A stretch of DNA of 60,896 nt from a virus. The notes below the pieces were generated by a model. The model searched no databases. It was not told the origin of the DNA and was given only the letters and a program-made list of their open reading frames with translations. Positions 18,052 through 26,766 of this stretch are shown here, piece after piece. The stretch's first letter is position 1. Each line of letters begins with the position of its first letter. The DNA is taken from the IMG/VR virus record IMGVR_UViG_3300022723_000068, positions 1-60,896 of that record. One strand, written 5' to 3'. The position numbers and the translations under genes are program-made.

Positions 18052-18501
18052 TTAGTCGAGCGAGATGTCGAGGGCGCCGGCGGCGAACTCGGGCGTGATG
18101 CCGTTGTTGACCACCAGATCCGACGTCAGCTGTCCCCACGCGTCGAGATAGCCCGCGCCGCTGCTGGCGAAGCCGATGCCGACGTCCGTCTCCGTCTCAG
18201 GCCCCGAAGTCGAGGCGCCGAACGTGATCGCGGCGTCGTTGTCGGCGACGCCCGAGGCGATAGTCCAGTTCGACACCGAGCGGCCGACCGAGACGCGGCC
18301 GTAGCCGGTGTACGCGGCCTCGTTCGAGGTCTGCGACGTATCGGCGTCGGTGAGTGCGTCGCCCGTGTGCAGCGAGATGTTGAGACTCCCCGCACCCGAG
18401 GAGGGCTGAAGGCCCGAGGCGTCGCCGATGTTGGGCGCTGCGACGTTCGTCACATACAGGTCGAGGATGTCATCCTCGCGCTGGTTGGTAAAGCCGGCCA
18501 T
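18052..18501 (-). CDS. Decoration / tail-fibre-like virion protein
   Basis: A 149-aa protein of a widespread phage pattern: an N-terminal helix that ends in a LYVTNVAAPNIG-like stretch, LNISLHTGDALTDADTSQTSNEAAYTGYGRVSVGR, a beta core, then GYLDAWGQLTSDLVVNNGITPEFAAGALDISLD. The GYxRVxV and LT...VNxGxxPxFxAGxLxI blocks are the family marks. Members are found as capsid decoration or small fibre proteins; here the head-gene context favours a decoration protein. TAATG overlap with the gene upstream. Confidence 0.6.
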   Translation of the reverse strand: MAGFTNQREDDILDLYVTNVAAPNIGDASGLQPSSGAGSLNISLHTGDALTDADTSQTSNEAAYTGYGRVSVGRSVSNWTIASGVADNDAAITFGASTSGPETETDVGIGFASSGAGYLDAWGQLTSDLVVNNGITPEFAAGALDISLD

Positions 18502-18776
18502 TAGTCAGTCTCCTGTTCCGTGGAGTCGTCGAAGGCGGCTGCGCCCCCGGCGGCGTCGTTCAGCGCCTGATCGATCTGCGCTACCTTGACCGCGCGAGCA
18601 GCCTGCCGCTCTGCAGTCTGCTTGGCCTTGATTCGGACCTGTTCAGGTTGGGCGGCGTACTTCTCAGAGTAGCCCTCCCTACCCTTCGCAGCCAGACGAG
18701 CCAGCTGGGCCTGCTTGCGAGCTGCACGTACGGCGGGATCTCGTCGAGCGATCTTCGCGTTGTTCAGGTTTGACAT
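18501..18776 (-). CDS. Small basic/helical head-region protein
   Basis: A 91-aa protein starting at ATG 18776 behind GGAGAGACAC. The middle is strongly basic and helical (RRDPAVRAARKQAQLARLAAKGREGYSEKYAAQPEQVRIKAKQTAERQAARA) and the tail acidic (DDSTEQETD). Such charge-split small proteins often occur near head genes. Function unknown. Confidence 0.5.
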   Translation of the reverse strand: MSNLNNAKIARRDPAVRAARKQAQLARLAAKGREGYSEKYAAQPEQVRIKAKQTAERQAARAVKVAQIDQALNDAAGGAAAFDDSTEQETD

Positions 18777-18813
18777 GTGTCTCTCCAAAAATCTCGTGGC
18801 TACTGTACCACGA

Positions 18814-19212
18814 CTACTTCGCCTCGAACCTGCCGAAGGCGACCTGCTGTCCAGAGGCGTCGAACCCGACCACCTCGAAGAACCCCGCCCCATCCGGCGT
18901 CGCTGTCTTTCTGATCTGCACAAGATCTCCTCTGGAGATCGCGCCGCCGGCGAGAGTCGCGGGGGCGGCGGGGATCGCGCCGCGACTGGAGCCGTTTACC
19001 AAAAGCTGAACGGTCAGAGCTCCGTACCCGGTGAGGCTCCACGTCGTCGCAGAGCCGAGGTCTCTGGTGGCGCGTCCCGCCGGGAGCGAACCAGACAGAG
19101 GAAGATCTACGGCGCCACCTCCGCCATCGAACGTCTGCAGACGCGGCCACTGCACGGGGAAGCGCGCTCGGCGACCAGTCCTTCTCAACGCTGTGTTGGA
19201 GGTAAGCGCCAC
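18814..19212 (-). CDS. Hypothetical virion protein
   Basis: A 132-aa, Gly/Ala/Arg-rich, beta-type protein in the head operon. The segment SLTGYGALTVQLLVNGSSRGAIPAAPATLAGGAISRGDLVQIRKTATPDGAGFFEVVGFDASGQ fits a small beta barrel or decoration domain. The start is GTG, two bases after the stop upstream, with only a weak ribosome site. Not recognised. Confidence 0.5.
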   Translation of the reverse strand: MALTSNTALRRTGRRARFPVQWPRLQTFDGGGGAVDLPLSGSLPAGRATRDLGSATTWSLTGYGALTVQLLVNGSSRGAIPAAPATLAGGAISRGDLVQIRKTATPDGAGFFEVVGFDASGQQVAFGRFEAK

Positions 19213-19214
19213 AA

Positions 19215-19889
19215 CTAGTTCTTCGTGGCTCTCGGCGGCGGGCGTTCAGAACCTCGAGCCGGCTTACGCTTCGCCATCGCCTGATCGATCGGAGCCTTGC
19301 CAGTTCCTCTGATGATCTCGGCCACGCCAGACTCCTGCAGGAGCCTACGCTTGGCGGCCTTGTCCTGGTTGATGCTGTTCTGGTTGCGAATGTAGCGCAT
19401 GATCTCCGACTGATCGTAGTTCGACGGGGTGATCTGGTCGATGCGCTTGCCGATAGCGGAGATCTGATTCTCGATCACCCTGCGCTTCTCACGAAGCTTG
19501 GCCTCCTTCTTCGATACGCCCACCAGACGCTGCTCGAGCTCGGCTCGCTGAGCCTGAAGGATGTCCATCGGCGAGGGCTTGTTGGACTCTTCATCGCGGG
19601 CCTGCGCCGCTTCCCAATCTGCGAGTTGCTCCTGGAGAGTGAGCTCGCTGTCGGGGCTGTACGCACCCTCTGGCATATCGTCGATCGTGAGCTCGTCCGT
19701 GCCATCGAACGTCGCTGTCGCTGCCGCCGCCTCGCGATTGAAGTCCGGCGACGCGGCCGTCACGTCCGCTCGCTTGATCGATTCGTCTCCGACCAGAGCT
19801 TCGACGGCGTCCATGCGGGGCAAGCCGTCGCCCGTCCAGTGCTCGTCGTTCTTCGGATCGAGCTGCTTGAGTGCTTCCAAGATGTCCAT
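19215..19889 (-). CDS. Coiled-coil head-region protein
   Basis: A 224-aa charged protein. Residues 85-155 form a long Glu/Arg/Lys coiled coil (LQAQRAELEQRLVGVSKKEAKLREKRRVIENQISAIGKRIDQI), followed by a basic tail (AMAKRKPARGSERPPPRATKN). The gene follows the decoration-like 129-aa gene and has a GGAGAACG ribosome site. It could be an internal head or assembly protein; no family recognised. Confidence 0.5.
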   Translation of the reverse strand: MDILEALKQLDPKNDEHWTGDGLPRMDAVEALVGDESIKRADVTAASPDFNREAAAATATFDGTDELTIDDMPEGAYSPDSELTLQEQLADWEAAQARDEESNKPSPMDILQAQRAELEQRLVGVSKKEAKLREKRRVIENQISAIGKRIDQITPSNYDQSEIMRYIRNQNSINQDKAAKRRLLQESGVAEIIRGTGKAPIDQAMAKRKPARGSERPPPRATKN

Positions 19890-19902
19890 GTGTCGTTCTC
19901 CT

Positions 19903-20292
19903 CTAGCCTATGAGATAGGCCGTCGTCGTGCCCGTGCCGTCGTCCGCCAAGGCGACACCTCCAGCCCCGTTGGCGGCGTCCGCCCTCGATGCGTGGAGCG
20001 TGTACTGATTGACGCCCGCCTCGGCCAAGAAGTAGTCGAGACCCTCTTCGAGAGCCGCTGGTAGAGCTCCGCCGGTGTTGTAGAAGACGACCTGAGCCCC
20101 CGCGGGAAGATCGTCGACAGTCGCCAGCGTAACCTCGTTGGCGGCGTTCTGGAAGGTCGCCACATAGATAGCGGCGATGGTGCGGCCGTCGAGACCTGCG
20201 TTGGCGATATCCGACTTTGTATGGTCCAGCCGACCTCGACGAAGGCCTTCGAAGCCGCGGTGCCGCGGGCGTCTGATGCGTGCTGCAGTCAT
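19903..20292 (-). CDS. Capsid decoration-like protein
   Basis: A 129-aa protein right after the major capsid gene, the common place of a head decoration protein. A basic N-terminus (RIRRPRHRGFEGLRRGR) is followed by an Ala/Thr/Gly-rich beta domain (TLATVDDLPAGAQVVFYNTGGALPAALEEGLDYFLAEAG). Strong AGGAGA ribosome site. Assigned from position and composition. Confidence 0.5.
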   Translation of the reverse strand: MTAARIRRPRHRGFEGLRRGRLDHTKSDIANAGLDGRTIAAIYVATFQNAANEVTLATVDDLPAGAQVVFYNTGGALPAALEEGLDYFLAEAGVNQYTLHASRADAANGAGGVALADDGTGTTTAYLIG

Positions 20293-20352
20293 AGTAGTCT
20301 CCTGAGTGGATGAGAAGAGAGGCCCTTCCCTGGACCTCTCCGCCCGTTGCTA

Positions 20353-21444
20353 CTACGCCTCGCGACTTACCAGGCGTGCAAACTTGATCTGCTTGCGCTC
20401 CGGATACACCCGGTCGAACGCCGTGGCGACGTTCAGCTGAGCGTTAGTCGGGCCGCCCTTGGCCGTAGTGCCGCCGGTGTAGGCGTGGCCGGTCGGGTGG
20501 ATGCACCACTCGTTGCGAGAGAAGAGGATCTCCTGACCGCCGCCGTTGCCCGCCTGTTCCTCGCGCGTCACCGCGGTCGGGACCTTCGGCGAACCTACGC
20601 CGAGCTGCGCGGCGCCGGCTCCGAACAACCAGCTCTCGTAGATACCGGCCTCGCCCGCCGTACCGTCTGCGAGAACAACGTTCGTGCTGGACGGCATGCC
20701 GTCGTCGACGACGACCTCGCGACCGAGGAAAGTCGGAATCGTGACCTCACCTCGGGCGTCCGGGATGAAGTCGATGAGGTTGTTCTTCTGCATTCGGTTG
20801 TAGACGACCGAGTGGACCATCATGCCCGTAAGGTCCTCCATCGAGTCGCCCATGGTAAGGGCGGCGTCGAGAGCGGCCTCCGCGGAGAAGTTGGTCACCC
20901 CGTCGGCGAACGCCGTGCCTGAGATGTCGTTCACATAGTCACCAGAGTCGTTGACGCCGTTGTCCTTGCTGACGCCCTGCATCGTGGCGATGAAGATCGC
21001 CTGCAGCCGGCGAATCCAGTAGGCCGCGACACGAGCCGCGATGCTGGACATCGGATCTGCCCCAGCCACCTGAGCCGCGAGATCGGAGCTCGACCAGGAC
21101 TGATTACGGTTCAGGCGAACGGCGACTTCGGTGTCACCGGCCGTCTTCTTCGGCGTGGAGTCCGCGCGGTTGGCGTCCGTCGGCGTACCGTTCTCGAACG
21201 ACGCGTTCTGGATATCCGCAGCTTCCTGTCCGCTGACGTTGTCGGCGTCGTCGTCCAGATCGCGGAACGACGGGACACTGAAGCTAAGACCACCGCCTCC
21301 GAGCAGCTGGTCCAGAAGGGGGTTGCGCGCCAGAATGCCCGACTGCACGACGCGAGACTTCGTCTCGGTGAGCTGCTGGACATACGGCGTAAAAACTGAA
21401 GGCTCGACGATGTCGCTGAGCTGAGTGATAGGTCCCGTTGCCAT
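20353..21444 (-). CDS. Major capsid protein
   Basis: A 363-aa protein after the scaffold gene. The pattern ITQLSDIVEPSVFTPYVQQLTETKSRVVQSGILARNPLLDQLL, then a FSVPSFRDLDDD strand and TPKKTAGDTEVAVRLNRNQSWSSSDLAAQVAGADPMSSIAARVAAYWIRRLQ, is that of YuA-type coat proteins, a HK97-fold branch. It ends in NVATAFDRVYPERKQIKFARLV. A separate scaffold gene precedes it. The start is behind AGGAGACAG and the motif shared with the tail-tube gene lies 50 bases upstream. Confidence 0.85.
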   Translation of the reverse strand: MATGPITQLSDIVEPSVFTPYVQQLTETKSRVVQSGILARNPLLDQLLGGGGLSFSVPSFRDLDDDADNVSGQEAADIQNASFENGTPTDANRADSTPKKTAGDTEVAVRLNRNQSWSSSDLAAQVAGADPMSSIAARVAAYWIRRLQAIFIATMQGVSKDNGVNDSGDYVNDISGTAFADGVTNFSAEAALDAALTMGDSMEDLTGMMVHSVVYNRMQKNNLIDFIPDARGEVTIPTFLGREVVVDDGMPSSTNVVLADGTAGEAGIYESWLFGAGAAQLGVGSPKVPTAVTREEQAGNGGGQEILFSRNEWCIHPTGHAYTGGTTAKGGPTNAQLNVATAFDRVYPERKQIKFARLVSREA

Positions 21445-21494
21445 GGATCTGTCTCCTGAAGAGTTGAATACGCAAAGATTCTCACCCGCGCGAA

Positions 21495-21509
21495 CTCCAT
21501 GGCTCTATC
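21495..21509 (-). promoter_or_regulatory. Shared motif upstream of capsid gene
   Basis: The 15-mer GATAGAGCCATGGAG on the minus strand, identical to 12754-12768 upstream of the tail-tube gene. It lies 50 bases before the capsid start and downstream of a hairpin. No other copy was noticed in the window. Candidate late promoter or RNA processing element. Confidence 0.4.
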
Positions 21510-21546
21510 CGGGTCGCCCGTACGCACATACGCCGGGCTCGATAGA

Positions 21547-21577
21547 CGCCCCAGACTATACAAGATAATCTGGGGCG
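21547..21577 (-). terminator. Hairpin between scaffold and capsid genes
   Basis: Perfect 9-bp stem CGCCCCAGA / TCTGGGGCG with a 13-base loop, in the gap after the scaffold stop. The minus strand has no T-run after it, so it may be an attenuator, an RNase III processing site or a 3' end stabiliser rather than a full terminator. Confidence 0.4.
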
Positions 21578-21587
21578 CCGTAAACAC

Positions 21588-22418
21588 CTACTTTGCAGGA
21601 GGCGCTATCGACCCGATAGACGAACCCGCCTGCTTGGCCAGAGCCTGCGCCTTCTCAGATCCGTGCTCACGGACCACCTGGCCCTGTTCGGTGACGTTCC
21701 AGTGGTCCTTCGACCACGGGTTCCTGCCGCCGTTGACGCCGAGATTGCCACCACCTCCGCCGCCTGCGCCCCCGCCCTGCGAGGGCGGCCACCAGTGCTG
21801 CCGGGTCTTCTGGATCTCGCTCAGCCAGTCCTTCGGCGTGATGCCTGGGGTGTAGCCGACCTGGTCCCGCATAACCACCTCACCGTCGTCCTCACGGACC
21901 TCGAACAGGCGCTCTGCGAGCATGAGCGCGTCCTCCTGGGCGCTGTCCAGAACCTTCGCCTCCACGAGAACAGGCCTGATGGCGTCCTCGATCTTACGCT
22001 TGTTCTCCTTGGTCTTGTACTCGCTGATTGAGGCGTCACGCTCCTCGATCTGCTGCTTGAGAGTAGTGTTCTCCCGCTCCACCGGCGCCAACCGCGTCTT
22101 GATGCGAGCCTCGACAAGATCGTTCAGCTTGTCCTCGTCCACCTTGCCGTCGGCCGCGGCCTCAAGCTCAGGGATGCGGTCGAGCTTCGTCTGCACCTCC
22201 TCGAACTCACCCAGGTTGCGCCAGGGCTCGAGCTTCTGCTTGGTCGCCTTGTGTTCGTCGCGCTCCTTCTGCAGACCTACCTGCATGCGTTCGATGTCGG
22301 CCTGGGTCTTCACGCCGTTGATGCCGGTCAGCTCGTACTGACCGTTTCGCTCGCTGTACAGATCGCGGTACTGCTCGGGGATGTCTTCCAGGTTTGAATG
22401 TATCGCTTCTAGAGCCAT
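21588..22418 (-). CDS. Capsid scaffolding protein
   Basis: A 276-aa protein, highly charged and coiled coil from about 40 to 135 (EVQTKLDRIPELEAAADGKVDEDKLNDLVEARIK, then LKQQIEERDASISEYKTKENK), located between the Mu-F-like gene and the capsid gene. A Gly-rich linker near 215-225 precedes a C-terminal segment that could bind capsid. This layout is typical of phage scaffolds that guide procapsid assembly and then leave. No protease gene was seen, so the scaffold may exit intact. Confidence 0.75.
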   Translation of the reverse strand: MALEAIHSNLEDIPEQYRDLYSERNGQYELTGINGVKTQADIERMQVGLQKERDEHKATKQKLEPWRNLGEFEEVQTKLDRIPELEAAADGKVDEDKLNDLVEARIKTRLAPVERENTTLKQQIEERDASISEYKTKENKRKIEDAIRPVLVEAKVLDSAQEDALMLAERLFEVREDDGEVVMRDQVGYTPGITPKDWLSEIQKTRQHWWPPSQGGGAGGGGGGNLGVNGGRNPWSKDHWNVTEQGQVVREHGSEKAQALAKQAGSSIGSIAPPAK

Positions 22419-22440
22419 GCTCTTCTCCTCTTGTCGCGAC

Positions 22441-23673
22441 CTACTTAAAGTCGTCGGGGTCGAGACCGGCCGCGCGGAAAGCCTCCCCCTCTCTACGAGC
22501 CAACTGGGCGAGCGTGAGCTCGTCCCCTTGGCGATTTATGAATCTGTCTAGCGCGAGCTTCCCTCTTCGGAAGAGTCTCGCCTTAGTCACACCGAGCACG
22601 TCATCCTGGAATTCTCTGCTCTGGCGTCTCAAGAACGTCCCGTAGTCGAGCTTCGCCGGCACGGTGCCGGTGAGCTCTCGAATCCGTCCTCTAGCAAACG
22701 AATCGAAGGCGAGTCTGTGGCCTCTCGGCAGAGCCCCTCTCGACGTAACCGTCGGTAGCCCATTCTGTCTCGAGTACTCTCGCAGCAACATCCTCTGGGT
22801 GAAGCGCCTGGCCGGTCTTCGCCCCAACACCTCTCCGTCTATGACCGCCACTCTTAAAGAACGACAGTTGAAGTGCAGAGGAGGGATAGGCCCCACGCCT
22901 ACCTCGAAGCGCTTACCGTCGTTCGCTCTACACACGGGGGTCGTCCTCGCGTCGAGAGTCGCCACGTAGAGCTCCTCCTCGAAGACGTCCTTGTTCTCTT
23001 CGAAGAAAAGACGTCTCGACTGGTTGCTGTAGTGATTGACCATCGTTCTCGTGATGGCGGCCGCATTGTTCCTGGTGATCTGCGTCACGCCGTCCGAACC
23101 TCTCAGACGAACAATCCCCACGACCCTACGGGCGATCTCTATGGCGCCCTCGCCCTGTACCAGCCCGATGCGGACCTGATCTCTGATCCTGCGGACATCC
23201 GCCTCGGCGATGGTGCTCGCCCACTCTCTGAGAGTCCTACCTTCGAACGGCGACTCGCGAACCAGAGTCTCTAGAGTAGCCGCCGCCGGCAAGGCCAGAT
23301 CGAGCGTCACCGGCGAAACCGTGGCCAGCGCCTTCTGCGTGAACTCAGGCTCGGCCCTCGCCAAAGCCGTCATCTCGCGGACCCACACCTCCTCGACCTT
23401 CTCCCACGCCGTCGTGCGGATGGTGCGCAGCGCCTTCTCTAGGAGTCGCATGCGCGTCGCCGAGAAGCTACCGCCTGGTAGACCTCTGCGAAGCCGCCTC
23501 TCGATCTGGTCTCTCAGATCTTTCTCCGTCGCCTCTAGGATCTCGAAGACCTCGTTGCGGATCGAGCCCGACAGACGCATCAGCCCTATCTGATGGCGGA
23601 TCGCCGCGTCGAGAAACTGCTCGTTGATCGACAGATCTCCGCTCGGCAACTGCTTGTCTGGGTCCATGACCAT
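22441..23673 (-). CDS. Minor head protein, Mu gpF / SPP1 gp7-like
   Basis: A 410-aa protein after the portal gene. It carries the Mu-F-like domain: ITRTMVNHYSNQSRRLFFEENKDVFEEELYVATLDARTTPVCRANDGKRF, then PPLHFNCRSLRVAVIDG (about 215-285). In SPP1 and Mu these proteins associate with the portal and are injected or help assembly. The N-terminal 200 residues are helical. Two in-frame ATG codons at 23673 and 23667 are possible starts; neither has a strong ribosome site. Confidence 0.85.
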   Translation of the reverse strand: MVMDPDKQLPSGDLSINEQFLDAAIRHQIGLMRLSGSIRNEVFEILEATEKDLRDQIERRLRRGLPGGSFSATRMRLLEKALRTIRTTAWEKVEEVWVREMTALARAEPEFTQKALATVSPVTLDLALPAAATLETLVRESPFEGRTLREWASTIAEADVRRIRDQVRIGLVQGEGAIEIARRVVGIVRLRGSDGVTQITRNNAAAITRTMVNHYSNQSRRLFFEENKDVFEEELYVATLDARTTPVCRANDGKRFEVGVGPIPPLHFNCRSLRVAVIDGEVLGRRPARRFTQRMLLREYSRQNGLPTVTSRGALPRGHRLAFDSFARGRIRELTGTVPAKLDYGTFLRRQSREFQDDVLGVTKARLFRRGKLALDRFINRQGDELTLAQLARREGEAFRAAGLDPDDFK

Positions 23674-23679
23674 CTAGAG

Positions 23680-25152
23680 TTATTCTTCGGGGTCGTCCTC
23701 GAGACCTGAATCATCGACGATGGGCTCGACCAGAGGCCCCTCCTCACTGATGCGTTGGAGCTCGGTCTCTAGATCGAGCTCCGTGAGGCCCTTGTCCTGC
23801 ATGAGCTTGTGGATGGACTCGAGCGAGAGTGGAGCCCCGAGAGTCTTGGCCGTGATGTACTCGATCAAGCTCTTGCCGTCGAGACGATCGTCGACGAAGT
23901 CGAGATTGGGCTGGACTACCACCTCTTCGGGGTTGGCTCCGACCCATTCAGCCGCGATCCTCAGAATCTTCTGCAGAGCGAAGGCGCCGGTAATCGCCAC
24001 CTCGTTGAGCGTGGCCGTCCTGGCGCCGACCCTGATCTGCAGAGCGTCGCCGGACTCGACCCCTCGAGACGCGTTGTCCATGAGCTGACCCGCCATGGTC
24101 GCCGCGTCCTTCTTGTCGTTCTCTACCGCCTGTCGCTGCTCCTCTAGACCTGAGCTATCCACACCGATGAACTTGGCGTCGGCCTCGACGTTCTGGAGCG
24201 CAATCACCGCGTTGGCACCTGTCCTGTAGGTCTTCGCGTTACCATCTTGCGCTTGTCCGTCACCAATAACGACCAACGTGTCCTGGCCCTGCATGAAGAG
24301 CGACTGGCGATAGTCGGCCTCGCCGCGGTAGATGGCCAAGCACAAGCGGGCGAGCGACATCAGCGGCGGGTCATCGGGGTCCGGCACGATGTCCTTGGAG
24401 TTGACGAACACGAACGGGATCTTGTCGAGAGCGCGGCCTCTCACAGAGGGCGTCACTAACGCGGCCTCTGAGAAGTTGGCGTTCTTCTCGGTAAAGACAC
24501 CTACGCGGTAGATCTGACCGGATGAGGAGCCTTCGTTCTCTTGGGGGTCGCCAAGGATCAGCACGCGGTACTTGTCCTTCTTCTCCCACTCGAAATCCTC
24601 CTGGCGCTCATACTCAGACTCATCTAGAGATACGAAGTTGAGGTTCTGCAACACGATCTCTTCGCGACGCCCGTCGTCCCAGTTAAGCATCTGGTGCGCG
24701 TCGTAGGTGGCTATGTAGGGCAATAGGTTCTCAAGCGTCGGGGCCGACGGCAGATCTAGCAGAAGCCCGTAGCGACCCGTGACCAGCTGCGCCTCGTTGA
24801 CCCTACGCAGAAGCATCTCGAGCGACTCGCCCTGGGTCGTGGCGTTCTCCCGCATATCCTCTAGCGCCTGCGGGAGCTCGATCGTCGGCGGCTTGTGGTG
24901 CATGATACCAACTAGGGTCTTGACGGCTTCGGCGACCAGATTGTGATATATCGCGCGCTTGCGATAGGCGTCGTAGGCCTTCCAACCGACGGAGTTTACG
25001 GCGGGGTAGCCGTCTACGTACATGCCAGAAGTGGCGGGCAGATACTCCGTCCCCTGTTCTTTGATCGTCCTCTCCCCCGCATAGGCGTGCTTCATCGTCC
25101 GCCAGTCTGGCAGAGACAGTGTATAACGCGGGTGTTTGCTATCTACCGGCAT
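23680..25152 (-). CDS. Portal protein (DUF4055-like)
   Basis: A 490-aa protein between the large terminase and the Mu-F protein. It follows the DUF4055 portal pattern: WRTMKHAYAGERTIKEQGTEYLPATSGM at the start, YHNLVAEAVKTLVGIMHHKPP, TGRYGLLLDLP, YDAHQMLNWDDGRREEIVLQN, then the helical GLEEQRQAVENDKKDAATMAGQLMDNASRGVESGDALQIRVGARTATLNEVA. It forms the dodecameric ring at the capsid vertex through which DNA enters and leaves. The acidic C-terminus is normal. Confidence 0.85.
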   Translation of the reverse strand: MPVDSKHPRYTLSLPDWRTMKHAYAGERTIKEQGTEYLPATSGMYVDGYPAVNSVGWKAYDAYRKRAIYHNLVAEAVKTLVGIMHHKPPTIELPQALEDMRENATTQGESLEMLLRRVNEAQLVTGRYGLLLDLPSAPTLENLLPYIATYDAHQMLNWDDGRREEIVLQNLNFVSLDESEYERQEDFEWEKKDKYRVLILGDPQENEGSSSGQIYRVGVFTEKNANFSEAALVTPSVRGRALDKIPFVFVNSKDIVPDPDDPPLMSLARLCLAIYRGEADYRQSLFMQGQDTLVVIGDGQAQDGNAKTYRTGANAVIALQNVEADAKFIGVDSSGLEEQRQAVENDKKDAATMAGQLMDNASRGVESGDALQIRVGARTATLNEVAITGAFALQKILRIAAEWVGANPEEVVVQPNLDFVDDRLDGKSLIEYITAKTLGAPLSLESIHKLMQDKGLTELDLETELQRISEEGPLVEPIVDDSGLEDDPEE

Positions 25153-25167
25153 GGGGGCTTCTCCTAG

Positions 25168-26766
25168 TCAGAACATCCCGACGTGGCCGGATGGTGCGTC
25201 ACCAGCGTTCGGGTTGTAGGCTTGGGCGAACTGCATAAACGCGTCCGCTCCGTGGCAGTGTTTATTGTCGACAGGGTTCTTGGTGTACTGTTCGCGCTTC
25301 TCGTCGTAGTCATACCTGTAGTTCTCAAGAGACACGATCCCTGAGTGCTCGACCTCGCGCATTGATTCTGGCGGTATATACTTGCAACCTTCTTCCGAGA
25401 AATAACAAGTCGGCAGAGCCTGACGAGCGAGCTCGTGGGCCTCCTCCTTATCTTGAATACGCGGCACCGTAACGATGTTCCTCAGGCCCGCCCTCTCGGC
25501 GACCTGCTTCCTGGTGAGGTTCTCGGACTGAGTGAGATCCGTCACCTCGACATCGTGCGGCATATAGTGGGCGCCATACATGTACTGGCGCTCGTTGAGC
25601 AGGAGCCTCACGTAGTGCTGCATGTTGTGGCCTCGATCCTCTATGTAGTCGAAGAACCTGTTCTCAGGCCCCACGCGCTGGTGAAACCATATCACCATCG
25701 AGTCGTTGCGGCCAAGATCCCAGAACGTGTTTACCGGGATGCCAGGCTGGTAGGGGATGCTCTTAAGGATCTGGCGCTTCCGCCTGAGCTCCATCATCTG
25801 CTTACCGAAGATGGCGCCTTCAACCACGGCGCGGAACGCATCCTCGGGGATGCTGGGGTACTCCCGCCCCATGTGCATACCCTGCTCCTCCGACTTCTTC
25901 ACGAACCAGTTCTTCTGTTCGCGGTCCAGGGAGATCCCGTGCTCCTCCTGGAGCTCCTCAAAGTAGACGGCGAGCTCTGGCGGGACGGGTGCAGGCTTCT
26001 GCATCCTGAGCCTATACTCGTCTTGCGTGTACCACGGGTAGAAGAAAAATTTGTAGTCCATCTCAGAAAGTTCAACCCCTGCCAGCATCTTCTTCTCTGC
26101 GGTCCTCGCCATCTCGTAGAACTTGCCGTGAGCGCCCTCAGCCGTAGACTCAATAAAGACGAACTGACCAGGGACAACGGTATTGAGCGAGCCTGAGATA
26201 ATCTCCGTCGCGCGTTCTGGATACTTAGCACAGATCTTTCCGAACTCAGAGATGTGGAGGTACTGGAGCGTATCAGACCGCATCGACGTTCCTACACGGA
26301 TAGAGGACCCGTTCGAGAACTGGAGCTCACCCGCTCTGTCGGTCTTCGCCGCCAACTGCTCCTTGAGAGCTCCCGGCAATCTGTCGTAGGCGTACTTGAT
26401 CTTCCACTTGAAGAAGTTCTCGGCGTCGTCCTTATTGTGCGCTATGACGCCCGCCTTCACGTTGGGGTTGAAGAGGCACCTGTCAAGCATGAACAAATCA
26501 ATAACTGTGGTCACGCCCTTCTGCCTCGCCTTCAGAACGAGGTTCAGATACCACATGTTCTTATAGAGGTGCTCCTGCGTCTCGTTGGGGCGAAACAGGA
26601 ACTCGTTGGCCTTCTTGTCGACCTGATAGTAGAGCGAGTTGAGCCGTCTCCAGGGGGAACCCAGGATCTCGCACAATCCTTCTTTTACGCTAGTGCTTCG
26701 CTGTAGAACCTGGGTGCTCAAAACTGTCGCTCTCCGAAGGTAGGCCGGTAGACGGGCGGATCTCAT
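25168..26766 (-). CDS. terL: Terminase large subunit
   Basis: A 532-aa packaging motor. The ATPase part has a Walker-A variant LKARQKGVTT (near 100-110) and a Walker B LHISEFGK (near 170). The nuclease part begins with VNTFWDLGRNDSMVIWF (near 345) with its catalytic Asp, and ends in VDNKHCHGADAFMQFA, the usual final Asp region. The ATG at 26766 overlaps the small subunit by 77 bases; later non-ATG starts cannot be excluded because the first 25 residues are not conserved-looking. Packages DNA through the portal. Confidence 0.9.
   Translation of the reverse strand: MRSARLPAYLRRATVLSTQVLQRSTSVKEGLCEILGSPWRRLNSLYYQVDKKANEFLFRPNETQEHLYKNMWYLNLVLKARQKGVTTVIDLFMLDRCLFNPNVKAGVIAHNKDDAENFFKWKIKYAYDRLPGALKEQLAAKTDRAGELQFSNGSSIRVGTSMRSDTLQYLHISEFGKICAKYPERATEIISGSLNTVVPGQFVFIESTAEGAHGKFYEMARTAEKKMLAGVELSEMDYKFFFYPWYTQDEYRLRMQKPAPVPPELAVYFEELQEEHGISLDREQKNWFVKKSEEQGMHMGREYPSIPEDAFRAVVEGAIFGKQMMELRRKRQILKSIPYQPGIPVNTFWDLGRNDSMVIWFHQRVGPENRFFDYIEDRGHNMQHYVRLLLNERQYMYGAHYMPHDVEVTDLTQSENLTRKQVAERAGLRNIVTVPRIQDKEEAHELARQALPTCYFSEEGCKYIPPESMREVEHSGIVSLENYRYDYDEKREQYTKNPVDNKHCHGADAFMQFAQAYNPNAGDAPSGHVGMF

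Noticed and set aside
25435-26196. 253-aa plus-strand frame opposite the large terminase
   Set aside because: Leu/Val/His-rich shadow of terL with no motif or promoter.
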